Positions 11,059-19,335 of a stretch of DNA of 34,461 bases are shown one piece after another. Under the pieces are notes generated by a model. The model made no database searches, was not told the DNA's origin, and saw only the letters and a program-made list of their open reading frames with translations. The position numbers were made by a program, and so were the translations under genes. Source of the DNA: RXIX01 sp003989075 (GTDB lineage: Bacteria; Pseudomonadota; Gammaproteobacteria; Competibacterales; Competibacteraceae); contig JAKOYN010000107.1 in the NCBI GenBank assembly GCA_029780415.1, forward strand, positions 1-34,461. The letters are read 5' to 3'. Every line of letters starts with the position of its first letter. Position 1 is the first letter of the stretch.

Positions 11059-12138
11059 ATGGACGATCAAGACCCCTCATCCGTGACCAAGCCCAAGCTG
11101 GGCGCGAAAGTCAGTCAGGTGGCCACCTTCTACCATCCGCGCACCTGGAAGGAAAAGGGCCTGTGGTGGACGCTGGGCCTGTTCGTAGTCACCTATCTGG
11201 TGCTGGTGGTGGTGCTGGGCTTTATCTGGTCGCGTTCGCCCGGCGATTTCGATGTGCGTGAAATCGCCCTGGAAGCCGCGAACAATGACCAGAACAAGCT
11301 GGTACCGGGCTATGTGACCACCGCCACGGCCATTCACACTGCCGAAACCCTGCTCCACAAGCCCGGCGGCTACCTGAGCAACGACGTGACCCCGCCGGGC
11401 ATCTACCTCGACAATATTCCCAACTGGGAATATGGCGTGCTGACCGAGTTGCGTGATCTGGTGCGCGCCATGCGCAATGATTTCAGCCGCTCGCAGACCC
11501 AGTCGGTCGAGGACAGGGATTTGCAGATCGCCGATCCGCAGTTCAACTACGACTCGGCCTCCTGGATTCTGCCCTCATCGGAATCGGAGTATCGCAAGGG
11601 TATCGACGCCCTGAATCGCTACCTCACCCGCCTGGCCGATGAGAAGGCGCAAGATGGTCAGTTCTTCACCCGTGCTGACAATCTCAGCAGCTATCTGCAG
11701 GTGGTGGAAAAGCGCCTTGGCAGTCTGGCGCAGCGGCTGGCGGCTGGCGTCGGCCAGACCCGCTTCAACCTCGATCTGGCCGGCGATCCCAATGCCCAGC
11801 AGTCGACGCCGACGCCTGAGCAAACCCAGTTCAAGACTCCATGGCTGAAGATCGACGATGTGTTTTTCGAGGCGCGCGGCTACACCTGGGCGCTGCTGCA
11901 TACCCTGAAGGCGCTGGAGGTCGACTTTAGCAAAGTGCTGCAGGATAAAAATGCAGTAGTGTCGCTCAAGCAGATCATCCGCGAACTGGAGAACACCCAG
12001 GCCTTTATCTGGAGCCCGATCATTCTCAACGGCACCGGCTTTGGCATGATGGCCAATCACTCGCTGATCATGGCCTCGTACATCTCCCGCGCCAACGCCG
12101 CGATCATCGACCTGCGCAGCCTGCTGCTGCAGGGCTAG
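11059..12138 (+). CDS. DUF2333 family membrane-anchored protein
   Basis: The 359-residue protein has a single transmembrane helix near residues 35-58 (GLWWTLGLFVVTYLVLVVVL) and a large soluble, probably periplasmic domain. Features I associate with DUF2333 are the VTPPGIYLDNIPNWEYGVL segment, the PWLKIDDVFFEARGYTWALL segment and the C-terminal ANHSLIMASYISRANAAI segment. The family is uncharacterised and common in gammaproteobacteria. The start at 11059 is supported by AAGGA at 11048-11052, six bases upstream; an in-frame ATG at 11023 lacks a ribosome binding site. The gene follows valS by 45 bases and runs directly into the next gene, so valS, this gene and the DUF457-type gene may form an operon. 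Confidence 0.85.
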   Translation: MDDQDPSSVTKPKLGAKVSQVATFYHPRTWKEKGLWWTLGLFVVTYLVLVVVLGFIWSRSPGDFDVREIALEAANNDQNKLVPGYVTTATAIHTAETLLHKPGGYLSNDVTPPGIYLDNIPNWEYGVLTELRDLVRAMRNDFSRSQTQSVEDRDLQIADPQFNYDSASWILPSSESEYRKGIDALNRYLTRLADEKAQDGQFFTRADNLSSYLQVVEKRLGSLAQRLAAGVGQTRFNLDLAGDPNAQQSTPTPEQTQFKTPWLKIDDVFFEARGYTWALLHTLKALEVDFSKVLQDKNAVVSLKQIIRELENTQAFIWSPIILNGTGFGMMANHSLIMASYISRANAAIIDLRSLLLQG

Positions 12139-12139
12139 G

Positions 12140-12895
12140 GTGGCGGATTTTCGTACCCATCTGCTAGGAGCGGTGGCGGTCAGTGGCCTGACCGCCACCG
12201 TATTGGCCATGTCCGGCACGGTGCCGCACCCGGCGGTGGTGGGCTATTTCACCCTCGGCGTCATCGGCGGCCTGTTGCCGGACATCGATGCGCCGCGTTC
12301 CATTCCGGTGCGTCTGGCCTTTCTGGCGCTGGCGGTGATCGCCGGCTTTCTGGTGGTGTTCACCTTCGGCCAGCGCTATTCGCTGCTGGAACTGCTGCTG
12401 CTCTGGCTGGGCTGTTTCGCGCTGATCCGCCACGGTCTGTTTTATCTGCTCAATCGTCATACCGTGCACCGTGGGCTGATCCATTCGCTGCCGATGGGCC
12501 TGGCCTGCGGTCTGGGCACCACGCTGATCGCCTATCACGCCTTCAATGCCTCGCTGGTGCATGCCTGGCTGTGCGGGAGTTTCCTGGCGCTGGGCTTTCT
12601 GGTCCATCTGCTGCTGGATGAGTTTTACAGCGTCGACCTGTTTGGCAAGAGACTGCTGAAAAAATCCTTTGGCAGCGCCTGCAGTCTGGGCAGCCGCAAG
12701 CAGCCGTTGGGCACGCTGGCGCTGTATCTGACAGTGGCTGGCCTGTTCGCACTGTGCCCGTCGCCACGACCCTTTACCGAGCTGCTGCTGGATCGAGCCA
12801 CCTATCGCGGCGTCACCGAGCGGTTGCTGCCTGGTGCGACCTGGTTGCCCGGTTTCCTGCGGCGCGCGCAGGCGGCACTGCCGGAGGAACGTTAG
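12140..12895 (+). CDS. DUF457/YdjM-type inner-membrane metal-dependent hydrolase
   Basis: The 251-residue protein has about five hydrophobic segments. It carries the conserved LLPDIDAPRS motif (about 45-54), the HTVHRGLIHSLP motif (about 107-118) and HLLLDEFYSVDLFGKRLL (about 154-171), whose Asp and His residues are the presumed metal ligands of the DUF457 (YdjM) family. It starts with GTG one base after the DUF2333 stop, so the two are almost certainly translationally coupled. E. coli YdjM is reported as an SOS-linked inner-membrane protein, but I see no LexA box upstream here. Substrate unknown. Confidence 0.82.
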   Translation: MADFRTHLLGAVAVSGLTATVLAMSGTVPHPAVVGYFTLGVIGGLLPDIDAPRSIPVRLAFLALAVIAGFLVVFTFGQRYSLLELLLLWLGCFALIRHGLFYLLNRHTVHRGLIHSLPMGLACGLGTTLIAYHAFNASLVHAWLCGSFLALGFLVHLLLDEFYSVDLFGKRLLKKSFGSACSLGSRKQPLGTLALYLTVAGLFALCPSPRPFTELLLDRATYRGVTERLLPGATWLPGFLRRAQAALPEER

Positions 12896-12908
12896 CCTAC
12901 ACTACAGG

Positions 12909-15566
12909 ATGGGTGGGATTGCGATATGGATACGGGGGGTGGCGAGCGTGACGGGTGGACAGGACGGTAATGGGTGGCCGGTAACGCGCGTCCTGGGCAT
13001 GACCTGTTTCCAGCGGGTCTGGCCGCTGGTTTTGGCGCTGCTGCTGGCGGGCATGGGTCTGCTCGGCGCCTCGGTGCTGGGTGGAGCGGAGCGCGGCCTG
13101 CTGCTGGTGGTGATCGCGGCGCTGCTGATGTTATCCGGGTGGCAGCAGGTGCGCGCCGAGTGCCAGCACCACCCTCTCGATGCGGAACGCCAGGAACTGT
13201 TGCAGCGCTTCCAGCAGGCCCAATCGGTTGGCCGCATTGGCAGTTGGGAATATAACCTGGCCACCGGCCAGATCTGGGGTTCGGATGAGGGTTTCCGCCT
13301 CTATGGTATGACGCCGCCGCCCGGCAATGTCCTGCCCGTTGTCGCCATCGAAGCCTGCATTCCCGAGCGCGAGCGTGTGCATCAGGCGCTGCTGGACCTG
13401 ATCGAGCAGGGCTGCCCCTACGATCTGGAATTCACCATTCACCCGGCCAATGGTGACGCGCCGCTGGTGATCCATTCGGTCGCCAAACTGCTGTGCGATG
13501 CGCGCGGCGCGCCGCTGAAGGTCTGCGGGGTGATTCAGGATGTGACCGACCGCTATCGGGTCGAGCAAGCGCTGGCCGACAGCGAGCAACGCTTTGAAAT
13601 CTTTATGGCACAGTTGCCAGCAGCGGTGTTCATCAAGGACGTCGCCAGCGGCACCACCCTGTTCGCCAATCGCTACCTGGAAGAACTACTCGGCTGGCAC
13701 GACTGGGCCGGCAAGACCACCGAGGAACTGCTGCCGGCGGAGGTGGCCGCCGCGATGGTGGCGGACGATCAGCAGACGCTGCGCGAGGGGCCGCGTCACT
13801 TTCGCGAAAGGGTCACCGATATCCACGGCCAGGACTATGTGTTTGAGACCTTCAAGTTTCCGATCCAGATTAATAGCCAGAACCGGCTGCTGGGCGGGAT
13901 CTCGCTGGACATCACCGAGCGGGTGCGCACCGAGGAGGCCTTGCGCGAGAGCGAGCAGTGGCTGCGGCACATGGTCGAGAACCTGCCCGCCGGGGCGGTG
14001 TACATGAAGGGCAATCAGCTGTTCCTCAATCATGCCGCCGAAGTCATTACCGGCTATTCGCGCGATGAACTCACGACCCTCGATCTCTGGTTCGAGGCGC
14101 TCTATGGCGCGGCCAGCGTCCAGGTGCGCGAGTACTACGAGAACGATCGGCGCCAGCGCTTTCCTGCGACGCGCGTGGTACCGCTGCGCCGCAAGGATGG
14201 CGTCGAGCGCCTAGTGGAGTTCCTCGGCTATGCCTCCGAACAGGGCGAAATCTGGCTGCTGTCGGATGTAACCGAGCGCCAGCAGGCGGAGATGGCATCG
14301 CGGCGCTCGGCCGAGCGCTTGCGCCTGGTGAACGAGATCGACCGCGCCATTCTCAGTGCCCAGGCCCCGGCGCATGTCGCCGGTTCTACCCTGCGTGCGC
14401 TGCGTCAACTGATTCCCTGTCAGCGCGCCAGCGTGCTGTCGTTTGACTACGAGCATGCCGAAATCCGGGTTCTGGCGGTAGATGTCGAGGGTGAAACCGC
14501 GCTGGATACGCAGACGCGTTTTCCATTGGCAACGTGGAATCTGGACGCACTGGCTGCCGGCGAGGTCGTCGTGATCACCGATCTGCGCACGGCAGTGAAT
14601 CCGCCGCCGCCCTGGCAAATGCTGAGCGCCGAGGGCATCGTGGCGGTGGCGATTCTTCCCCTGCGGGCCCACGGTGAACTGATCGGCACATTGAATCTGG
14701 GCGCCAATCAGCTGGGCTACTTCGACTGCAACAGCGAACAGTTGGAAGTCGCCACCGAAGTGGCCAATCAAATGGCGGTAGCCATCGAGCAGGGCCGGCT
14801 CTATGAGCAGGCGCGCCGTCACACTGAAGAGCTGGAGAAGCACGTCGCGGCGCGCACCGCGCAGTTGCAGGTCGCCAACCAGGAACTGGAGGCGTTTTCC
14901 TATTCGGTGTCGCACGACCTGCGCGCGCCGCTGCGCGCCATCGATGGCTTTTCGCGGATTGTCCTGGAGGATTTCGCTGAGCAGTTGCCGCTCAAGGGAC
15001 AGCATTATCTGGGACTGGTACGCAGCGCCACCCAGCGCATGGGTCAGTTGATCGACGATCTGCTGGCCTTCTCGCGGCTCGGGCGCAAGCCGCTGCACCG
15101 GCAATGGCTGCAACCGGACGGTCTGGTGCGGCAGGTACTGGATGATTTGCACGCCGAACAGGCCGGACGGCGCATCGATCTGGTGATCGGTGCACTGCCG
15201 CCCTGTCAGGCTGATCCGGGCCTGTTGCAGCAGGTGTTCGCCAACCTGCTCGGCAATGCCCTCAAGTTCACCCGGGGACGCGATCCGGCGCGCATCGAAG
15301 TGGGCGGCGGTGAACAGGAGGGCAAGCCTTTGTATTTCGTGCGCGATAATGGCGTCGGTTTCGATATGCGCTATGCCGATAAGCTGTTTGGCGTGTTCCA
15401 GCGCCTGCACCGCGCCGAGGATTACGAAGGCACCGGCGTCGGTCTGGCGTTGGTACAGCGCATTATCAATCGGCATGGCGGGCGTATCTGGGGCGAGGCT
15501 GAACCAGAACACGGCGCGACGTTCTACTTCACGGTGGGCGACATGACTAAAACAGGCGAGGGTTGA
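12909..15566 (+). CDS. Membrane sensor histidine kinase, PAS3-GAF-HisKA-HATPase
   Basis: The kinase is about 885 residues from the ATG at 12909. Two transmembrane helices (about 37-58 and 63-78) have almost no periplasmic loop between them. They are followed by three PAS domains (about 105-220, 225-340, 345-460), a GAF domain (about 475-635), a short coiled coil, HisKA with phospho-acceptor His669 in YSVSHDLRAPLRAIDGFSR, and an HATPase domain (NLLGNALKF, DNGVGFD, GTGVGLALV). The HisKA type is the one found in phytochrome-like kinases partnered with Rcp1-type regulators, matching the next gene. The start is uncertain: a GTG at 12948 behind a G-rich stretch and an ATG at 12999 just before the first helix are alternatives; a still earlier frame start would overlap the preceding gene. 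With little periplasmic sequence, the signal is probably cytosolic, or redox or light sensed through PAS/GAF. Confidence 0.88.
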   Translation: MGGIAIWIRGVASVTGGQDGNGWPVTRVLGMTCFQRVWPLVLALLLAGMGLLGASVLGGAERGLLLVVIAALLMLSGWQQVRAECQHHPLDAERQELLQRFQQAQSVGRIGSWEYNLATGQIWGSDEGFRLYGMTPPPGNVLPVVAIEACIPERERVHQALLDLIEQGCPYDLEFTIHPANGDAPLVIHSVAKLLCDARGAPLKVCGVIQDVTDRYRVEQALADSEQRFEIFMAQLPAAVFIKDVASGTTLFANRYLEELLGWHDWAGKTTEELLPAEVAAAMVADDQQTLREGPRHFRERVTDIHGQDYVFETFKFPIQINSQNRLLGGISLDITERVRTEEALRESEQWLRHMVENLPAGAVYMKGNQLFLNHAAEVITGYSRDELTTLDLWFEALYGAASVQVREYYENDRRQRFPATRVVPLRRKDGVERLVEFLGYASEQGEIWLLSDVTERQQAEMASRRSAERLRLVNEIDRAILSAQAPAHVAGSTLRALRQLIPCQRASVLSFDYEHAEIRVLAVDVEGETALDTQTRFPLATWNLDALAAGEVVVITDLRTAVNPPPPWQMLSAEGIVAVAILPLRAHGELIGTLNLGANQLGYFDCNSEQLEVATEVANQMAVAIEQGRLYEQARRHTEELEKHVAARTAQLQVANQELEAFSYSVSHDLRAPLRAIDGFSRIVLEDFAEQLPLKGQHYLGLVRSATQRMGQLIDDLLAFSRLGRKPLHRQWLQPDGLVRQVLDDLHAEQAGRRIDLVIGALPPCQADPGLLQQVFANLLGNALKFTRGRDPARIEVGGGEQEGKPLYFVRDNGVGFDMRYADKLFGVFQRLHRAEDYEGTGVGLALVQRIINRHGGRIWGEAEPEHGATFYFTVGDMTKTGEG

Positions 15567-15568
15567 TC

Positions 15569-16012
15569 ATGAATATTGGGCAGCCCGTTGAGATTCTGCT
15601 GGTCGAGGATAATCCAGACGATGTGATCTTGACGCTGCACGCGCTGCGCGCCCATCACCTGAGCAATCAGGTGCAGGTCGCGCGCGATGGCGAAGAGGCG
15701 CTGGCGTTTTTGTTTGACCCCGAAAAAAACGGCCCGCATGCGCCAAGCGGGCCACGCCTGATCCTGCTGGATCTGAAGCTGCCCAAGCTGAACGGGCTGG
15801 AAGTGCTGCGCCAGATCAAGGCCGACCCGCGCACCCGATCGATTCCGGTGGTGGTGCTGACCGCCTCGCGCGAGGATCGCGATATCGAAGTCTGCTATGC
15901 GCTCGGCGCCAATAGCTACATCGTCAAGCCGGTGGATTTTGAACAGTTCACCCGCACCGTGCATACCCTGGGGCTGTATTGGCTGCTGCTGAATCAGGGC
16001 CCGGAGAGCTAG
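15569..16012 (+). CDS. Single-domain (Rcp1-like) response regulator
   Basis: The 147-residue protein is only a receiver domain: acidic pocket Glu13-Asp14, phospho-acceptor Asp68 (LILLDLKLPKLNG), Thr98 (VVVLTAS) and Lys120 (YIVKPVD). It has the extended loop around residues 50-62 typical of Rcp1-type regulators that pair with phytochrome-like kinases. The ATG lies two bases after the kinase stop and has GAGGG at 15558-15562, so the two are co-translated partners. With no output domain it must act through protein contact or as part of a phosphorelay; the target is not visible here. Confidence 0.9.
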   Translation: MNIGQPVEILLVEDNPDDVILTLHALRAHHLSNQVQVARDGEEALAFLFDPEKNGPHAPSGPRLILLDLKLPKLNGLEVLRQIKADPRTRSIPVVVLTASREDRDIEVCYALGANSYIVKPVDFEQFTRTVHTLGLYWLLLNQGPES

Positions 16013-16021
16013 GGCGCGATC

Positions 16022-16047
16022 GGGCGGCGGTTAGCAACCGCCTGCCC
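16022..16047. terminator. Hairpin between convergent genes (possible bidirectional terminator)
   Basis: GGGC-GGCGGTT (16022-16032) pairs with AACCGCC-T-GCCC (16036-16047) around an AGC loop with one bulged T. It sits between the response regulator stop and the dsbC stop, where a terminator is expected, but neither side has a good U-tract. Confidence 0.45.
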
Positions 16048-16079
16048 TGGAAAAAGCAAGGTTGGATTGCGCGGGGCGT

Positions 16080-16844
16080 TCAGGGTTGCGCGGTCGGCTT
16101 CGGAGTCTTGTTCTTGCTGTTGGCCAGCAATTCCGCCAACTGGGTCGGTGGCACATAGCCGGGCAGCATTTCACCGCTTTCCAGAATCATGCTCGGCGTG
16201 CCGCGCACTCCCAGTTTCTGACCCAGCTCGAACTGCGCCTGCACCGGATTCTCACAGGTCTTGCCGGGGACGGTCTCGCCACGCTTGGCCTGGGTCAGCG
16301 CTGCCGGTCGATCATCGGCGCACCAGACCGCTACCGCCTTGTTGTAGGATTCGGAGCCGATGCCTTCGCGCGGGAACATCAGGTAGCGTATCTTGATGCC
16401 TTCCTTGTTGTAGGCAGCGATCTGACTGTGCATCTTGCGGCAATAGCCGCAGTCAATGTCGGTAAAGATCGTCACCGTATGCTTGACTGCTCCCTCGGGC
16501 GCGAACACCACCATGTCCTTCTCGTTGAGTGCGGCGATGGCTTTGCCGCGCAGTTCACCGCGGCGGTTCTCGGTCAGGTTATCGCGCGAGCCAAGGTCGA
16601 TGACATCGCCCTGCAGCACGAAGCGGCCATCGCCGCTCAGATAGAGAATCTGTCCGCCGACCACCACTTCATACAGACCGCTGATAGACGTGGGTGCGAC
16701 GCTGTCAGGGTGCTGACCGCCCAGCGCGGCCTGTAACTTGGCCAGATCCGGCGCCGCCTGTGGCTTGGCCAGGTCCGGCGCAGGGTCGGCAGCGAAGGCG
16801 AAGCTGGCCTGGAGCAGGGCAAGGATTAAAACGGTTTTACGCAT
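16080..16844 (-). CDS. dsbC: Periplasmic thiol:disulfide interchange protein DsbC
   Basis: The 254-residue protein has a signal peptide (1-18 or 19), an N-terminal dimerisation domain (about 45-110) and a thioredoxin-like catalytic domain. The active site is CGYC at 132-135, with cis-Pro217 in GTPS and a second cysteine pair at 175 and 197, as in E. coli DsbC, which isomerises wrongly formed disulfides in the periplasm. The linker after the signal peptide contains a near-perfect repeat, APDLAKPQA then APDLAKLQA (residues about 22-39), a small in-frame duplication. The start at 16844 was chosen because MRKTVLILALL begins a signal peptide; a longer frame to 16898 would overlap the queA start. 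The gene is divergent from queA, with only 47 bases between the start codons. Confidence 0.93.
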   Translation of the reverse strand: MRKTVLILALLQASFAFAADPAPDLAKPQAAPDLAKLQAALGGQHPDSVAPTSISGLYEVVVGGQILYLSGDGRFVLQGDVIDLGSRDNLTENRRGELRGKAIAALNEKDMVVFAPEGAVKHTVTIFTDIDCGYCRKMHSQIAAYNKEGIKIRYLMFPREGIGSESYNKAVAVWCADDRPAALTQAKRGETVPGKTCENPVQAQFELGQKLGVRGTPSMILESGEMLPGYVPPTQLAELLANSKNKTPKPTAQP

Positions 16845-16891
16845 TGCGATATCCAATTGTGAATGGCGACGGAATGACAAATAGAGAGTGT

Positions 16892-17971
16892 ATGCCACCG
16901 GTGGGGTTCCCTGACACGGATCCGACAGCGGCCACCACGCTGTGCCGGCAGGATTTCCACTTTGATCTGCCCGAGGCGCTGATTGCCCAGCAGCCGCCCG
17001 CCGAGCGTGGCGCCAGCCGGCTGCTGACGCTTGATGGCGCCAGCGGGGCTCTTGCCGACCGGCAGTTTCATCAACTGCCCGATCTGCTGCGGCCGGGTGA
17101 TCTGCTGGTGTTCAATGATACCCGAGTGATTCCGGCGCGGCTGTTCGGGCACAAGGCCAGCGGTGGGCGCTTCGAGATCCTGGTCGAGCGCATTCTGGAC
17201 GCGCAGCGGGTCTGGGTCCACCTGCACGCCAGCCGTTCGCCACGTGCCGGCGGCCTGCTGTATTTCGATGCCGGCTTTCAGGCGACAGTGCTCGGTCGCC
17301 AGGGTGAGCTGTTCGAACTACAGCTTGAAGGCAGTCAGCCGTGGCTGGATGTGCTGGAACAGCATGGCCGGATTCCATTACCGCCCTATATTGCCCGCGA
17401 GCCGACCGCCGCCGACCGTGAGCGTTATCAGACGGTCTATGCCCGTGAACCCGGTGCGGTGGCCGCGCCGACCGCTGGTCTGCATTTTTCCCCGGAACTG
17501 CTGGAGCAGCTGACCGCACGGGGCGTGGCGCAGACCTTCATTACCCTGCACGTTGGCGCTGGCACCTTTCAGCCGCTGCGCGTAGAGCGCATCAGCGAGC
17601 ACCGCATGCACTGCGAACGGATGAGCGTGGCTGCTGCGACCTGCGAGCAGATTCGCGCGACCCGGGCGCAGGGCGGGCGGGTGATCGCGGTCGGCACCAC
17701 GGCGGTGCGGGCTCTGGAAAGCGCGGCGCGTTCCGGCGCGATCCAGCCCTGGAGCGGTGAAACCGATATTTTCATTTATCCCGGCTACCGTTTCCGCTGC
17801 GTCGATGCCCTGGTGACCAACTTTCACCTGCCGGAATCGACCCTGCTGATGCTGGTGGCGGCCTTTGCCGGTCACGCTGAGGTGCTCAACGCCTATCGTC
17901 ATGCCGTACAGCAGCGCTACCGTTTTTTCAGCTACGGCGATGCCATGTTCATCACTCGTCGCCCAGCTTGA
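16892..17971 (+). CDS. queA: S-adenosylmethionine:tRNA ribosyltransferase-isomerase
   Basis: The 359-residue enzyme transfers and isomerises the ribosyl part of SAM onto 7-aminomethyl-7-deazaguanine in tRNA, making epoxyqueuosine at wobble position 34. Family hallmarks are the N-terminal FDLPEALIAQQPPAERGASR, LLVFNDTRVIPARLFG, the central VAAPTAGLHFS, HVGAGTFQPLR, and the C-terminal DALVTNFHLPESTLLMLVAAF. The ATG at 16892 is my choice; an in-frame ATG at 16874 would add six residues. In many gammaproteobacteria queA is followed by tgt and the yajC-secDF genes; here it is followed by htpX, so this local order is different. Confidence 0.95.
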   Translation: MPPVGFPDTDPTAATTLCRQDFHFDLPEALIAQQPPAERGASRLLTLDGASGALADRQFHQLPDLLRPGDLLVFNDTRVIPARLFGHKASGGRFEILVERILDAQRVWVHLHASRSPRAGGLLYFDAGFQATVLGRQGELFELQLEGSQPWLDVLEQHGRIPLPPYIAREPTAADRERYQTVYAREPGAVAAPTAGLHFSPELLEQLTARGVAQTFITLHVGAGTFQPLRVERISEHRMHCERMSVAAATCEQIRATRAQGGRVIAVGTTAVRALESAARSGAIQPWSGETDIFIYPGYRFRCVDALVTNFHLPESTLLMLVAAFAGHAEVLNAYRHAVQQRYRFFSYGDAMFITRRPA

Positions 17972-17996
17972 AATTGCCTGGGCCGCACCGTATAGA
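17967..17996 (+). promoter_or_regulatory. htpX promoter, sigma-70-like with heat-shock-like -35
   Basis: TTGAAA (17968-17973) and TATAGA (17991-17996) are separated by exactly 17 bases, a good housekeeping promoter. The -35 overlaps the queA stop codon. The -35 with its preceding base reads CTTGAAA, the sigma-32 -35 consensus, and CACCGTAT (17986-17993) matches six of the seven fixed positions of the sigma-32 -10, although the 12-base spacing is one short of the usual range. E. coli htpX is heat-shock and Cpx controlled, so dual use is plausible. Confidence 0.6.
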
Positions 17997-18037
17997 ATCT
18001 GGTCAACAGTTCAACGGCCTCTCCACTGGAGCACGCA

Positions 18038-18922
18038 ATGAAACGTATTTTCCTGTTCCTGGCGACCAACCTGGCGGTGGTGGTCCTGCTGGGTCTTGTC
18101 GCCAATCTGCTCGGTGTCAACCGCTATCTGGTCGGCACCGGTCTGAATCTGCCGTCCCTGCTGGTATTCGCTGCCATCTTTGGCATGGGCGGTTCGCTGA
18201 TTTCGCTGTTGATGTCGAAATGGGTGGCCAAGCGCTCGGTGGGCGCGCAGATCATCGAACAGCCGCGCACGGAGGTGGAGCGCTGGCTGGTGGAAACCGT
18301 GCGTCGTCAGGCACAGGCTGCTGGCATCGGCATGCCGGAAGTGGCGATGTATGAGTCACCGGAGCCGAACGCCTTCGCGACTGGCGCTAATCGCAACAAT
18401 GCGCTGGTTGCGGTCAGCACCGGCCTGCTGGAGCAGATGAGCGCCGAGGAGGTGGAGGCGGTACTCGGTCATGAGGTCAGTCATGTGGCCAATGGCGACA
18501 TGGTGACCCTGAGCCTGCTGCAGGGTGTGCTCAACACCTTCGTCATTGTGCTGGCGCGGGTGGTCGGCTACGCGGTCGATCTGGCCCTGTCCAAAAACGA
18601 GAATAATCGTGGGCCGGGCATCGGCTATTATCTGGCCAGTTTTGTTGCGGAATTGCTGTTTGGCTTCCTGGCCTCGCTGATCGTGATGTGGTTCAGCCGC
18701 TATCGTGAATTCCACGCCGATGCGGGCGGTGCGCGGCTGGCCGGGCGGGGCAAGATGATCGCGGCCCTGGAGCGGCTGCGGCAGTTGCACGAGCCGTCGC
18801 AGTTACCGTCGGAAATGGCAGCGTTCGGGATTAATGGCGGGCTGGGTGATGGCCTGCGCAAACTGCTGATGACTCATCCGCCGCTGGAAGAGCGCATCGC
18901 TGCCCTGCGTCAGCAGGGCTGA
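18038..18922 (+). CDS. htpX: Membrane zinc metalloprotease HtpX
   Basis: The 294-residue M48 protease is the usual family length and degrades misfolded inner-membrane proteins alongside FtsH. Two N-terminal transmembrane helices (about 4-25 and 38-58) precede the zinc motif HEVSH (145-149). Two more helices follow, at about 160-180 and 197-219, then REFHADAGGA, which supplies the third zinc ligand Glu224. The C-terminal THPPLEERIAAL segment is also typical. It has its own promoter overlapping the queA stop and a terminator overlapping its own stop codon, so it is a single-gene unit. Confidence 0.96.
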   Translation: MKRIFLFLATNLAVVVLLGLVANLLGVNRYLVGTGLNLPSLLVFAAIFGMGGSLISLLMSKWVAKRSVGAQIIEQPRTEVERWLVETVRRQAQAAGIGMPEVAMYESPEPNAFATGANRNNALVAVSTGLLEQMSAEEVEAVLGHEVSHVANGDMVTLSLLQGVLNTFVIVLARVVGYAVDLALSKNENNRGPGIGYYLASFVAELLFGFLASLIVMWFSRYREFHADAGGARLAGRGKMIAALERLRQLHEPSQLPSEMAAFGINGGLGDGLRKLLMTHPPLEERIAALRQQG

Positions 18923-18928
18923 TTTTTT
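18902..18928 (+). terminator. Rho-independent terminator of htpX
   Basis: GCCCTGC (18902-18908) and GCAGGGC (18913-18919) form a stem around GTCA, followed by TGATTTTTT. The stem is made from the last htpX codons, and the stop codon lies between stem and U-tract. Confidence 0.82.
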
Positions 18929-18940
18929 AGCCGCCGGGAC

Positions 18941-18969
18941 TAGCCAGGGATGGCGAAAACCGCTATAGT
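18941..18969 (+). promoter_or_regulatory. Candidate promoter of tRNA-Ala
   Basis: TAGCCA (18941-18946) and TATAGT (18964-18969), separated by 17 bases, end 17 bases before the mature tRNA 5' end. This is a suitable distance for a short tRNA leader. Confidence 0.55.
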
Positions 18970-18986
18970 GACGACCTTCGATTTTA

Positions 18987-19062
<76 letters not shown>

Positions 19063-19071
19063 AATCAACAT

Positions 19072-19146
19072 CCACAAGCATCCATAAGCATCCCTAAACC
19101 CGCGTAACAGCGGGTTTTTTTATTTATACTTCGCCCACAAGCATCC
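19072..19146 (+). repeat. Short AAGCATCC repeats beside the tRNA
   Basis: The motif AAGCATCC occurs three times: within CCACAAGCATCC ending at 19083, ATAAGCATCC ending at 19093, and CCCACAAGCATCC ending at 19146. A related CAACATCC follows shortly after. Clusters of short direct repeats beside a tRNA attachment site are what integrase arm-binding sites look like; this is inference from position. Confidence 0.4.
19096..19121 (+). terminator. Rho-independent terminator downstream of tRNA-Ala
   Basis: AAACCCGC (19096-19103) and GCGGGTTT (19110-19117) form an eight-base-pair stem with loop GTAACA, running into a continuous T tract followed by TATTTAT. It is well placed to end the tRNA transcript. 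Confidence 0.82.
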
Positions 19147-19243
19147 GACTACATGCCCCAACATCCGCGCATTATGGGGGCAAGTCTTGGGGCAAGTGCG
19201 TAAAGCGCCGGATCTGTTGCCCCACTGGACGAAGGAACCCGCC

Positions 19244-19297
19244 ATGCTCACTGATGCCCGTCACTGTCGACGCCAGCAACATCAAAATCAGTCCTGA
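19244..19297 (+). pseudogene. 5' stub resembling a P4-type tyrosine integrase
   Basis: A well-placed AAGGA (19232-19236) precedes an ATG whose first residues, MLTDARH, match the usual beginning of P4-family integrases (MLTD plus a short basic segment). The frame then loses resemblance and stops after 17 residues. Integrase genes of this family normally start directly downstream of the tRNA in this orientation, so I read this as the remnant left after an internal deletion. The assignment rests on only six or seven residues plus position. Confidence 0.45.
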
Positions 19298-19335
19298 CCA
19301 AACCCACCAAACCCACCACATGGTGGAGGTGGCCC

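Noticed and set aside
12140..12160. LexA box near the DUF457/YdjM-type gene
   Set aside because: No CTG-N10-CAG arrangement with the expected spacing is visible in front of the gene, which is coupled to the upstream DUF2333 gene.
14211..15512. Minus-strand open frame opposite the histidine kinase
   Set aside because: Shadow of the HisKA/HATPase coding region; no protein-like motifs.
19072..19146. Short repeats as a possible CRISPR array
   Set aside because: The units are only eight to twelve bases with irregular spacing and a terminator between them; there are no spacers and no cas genes.
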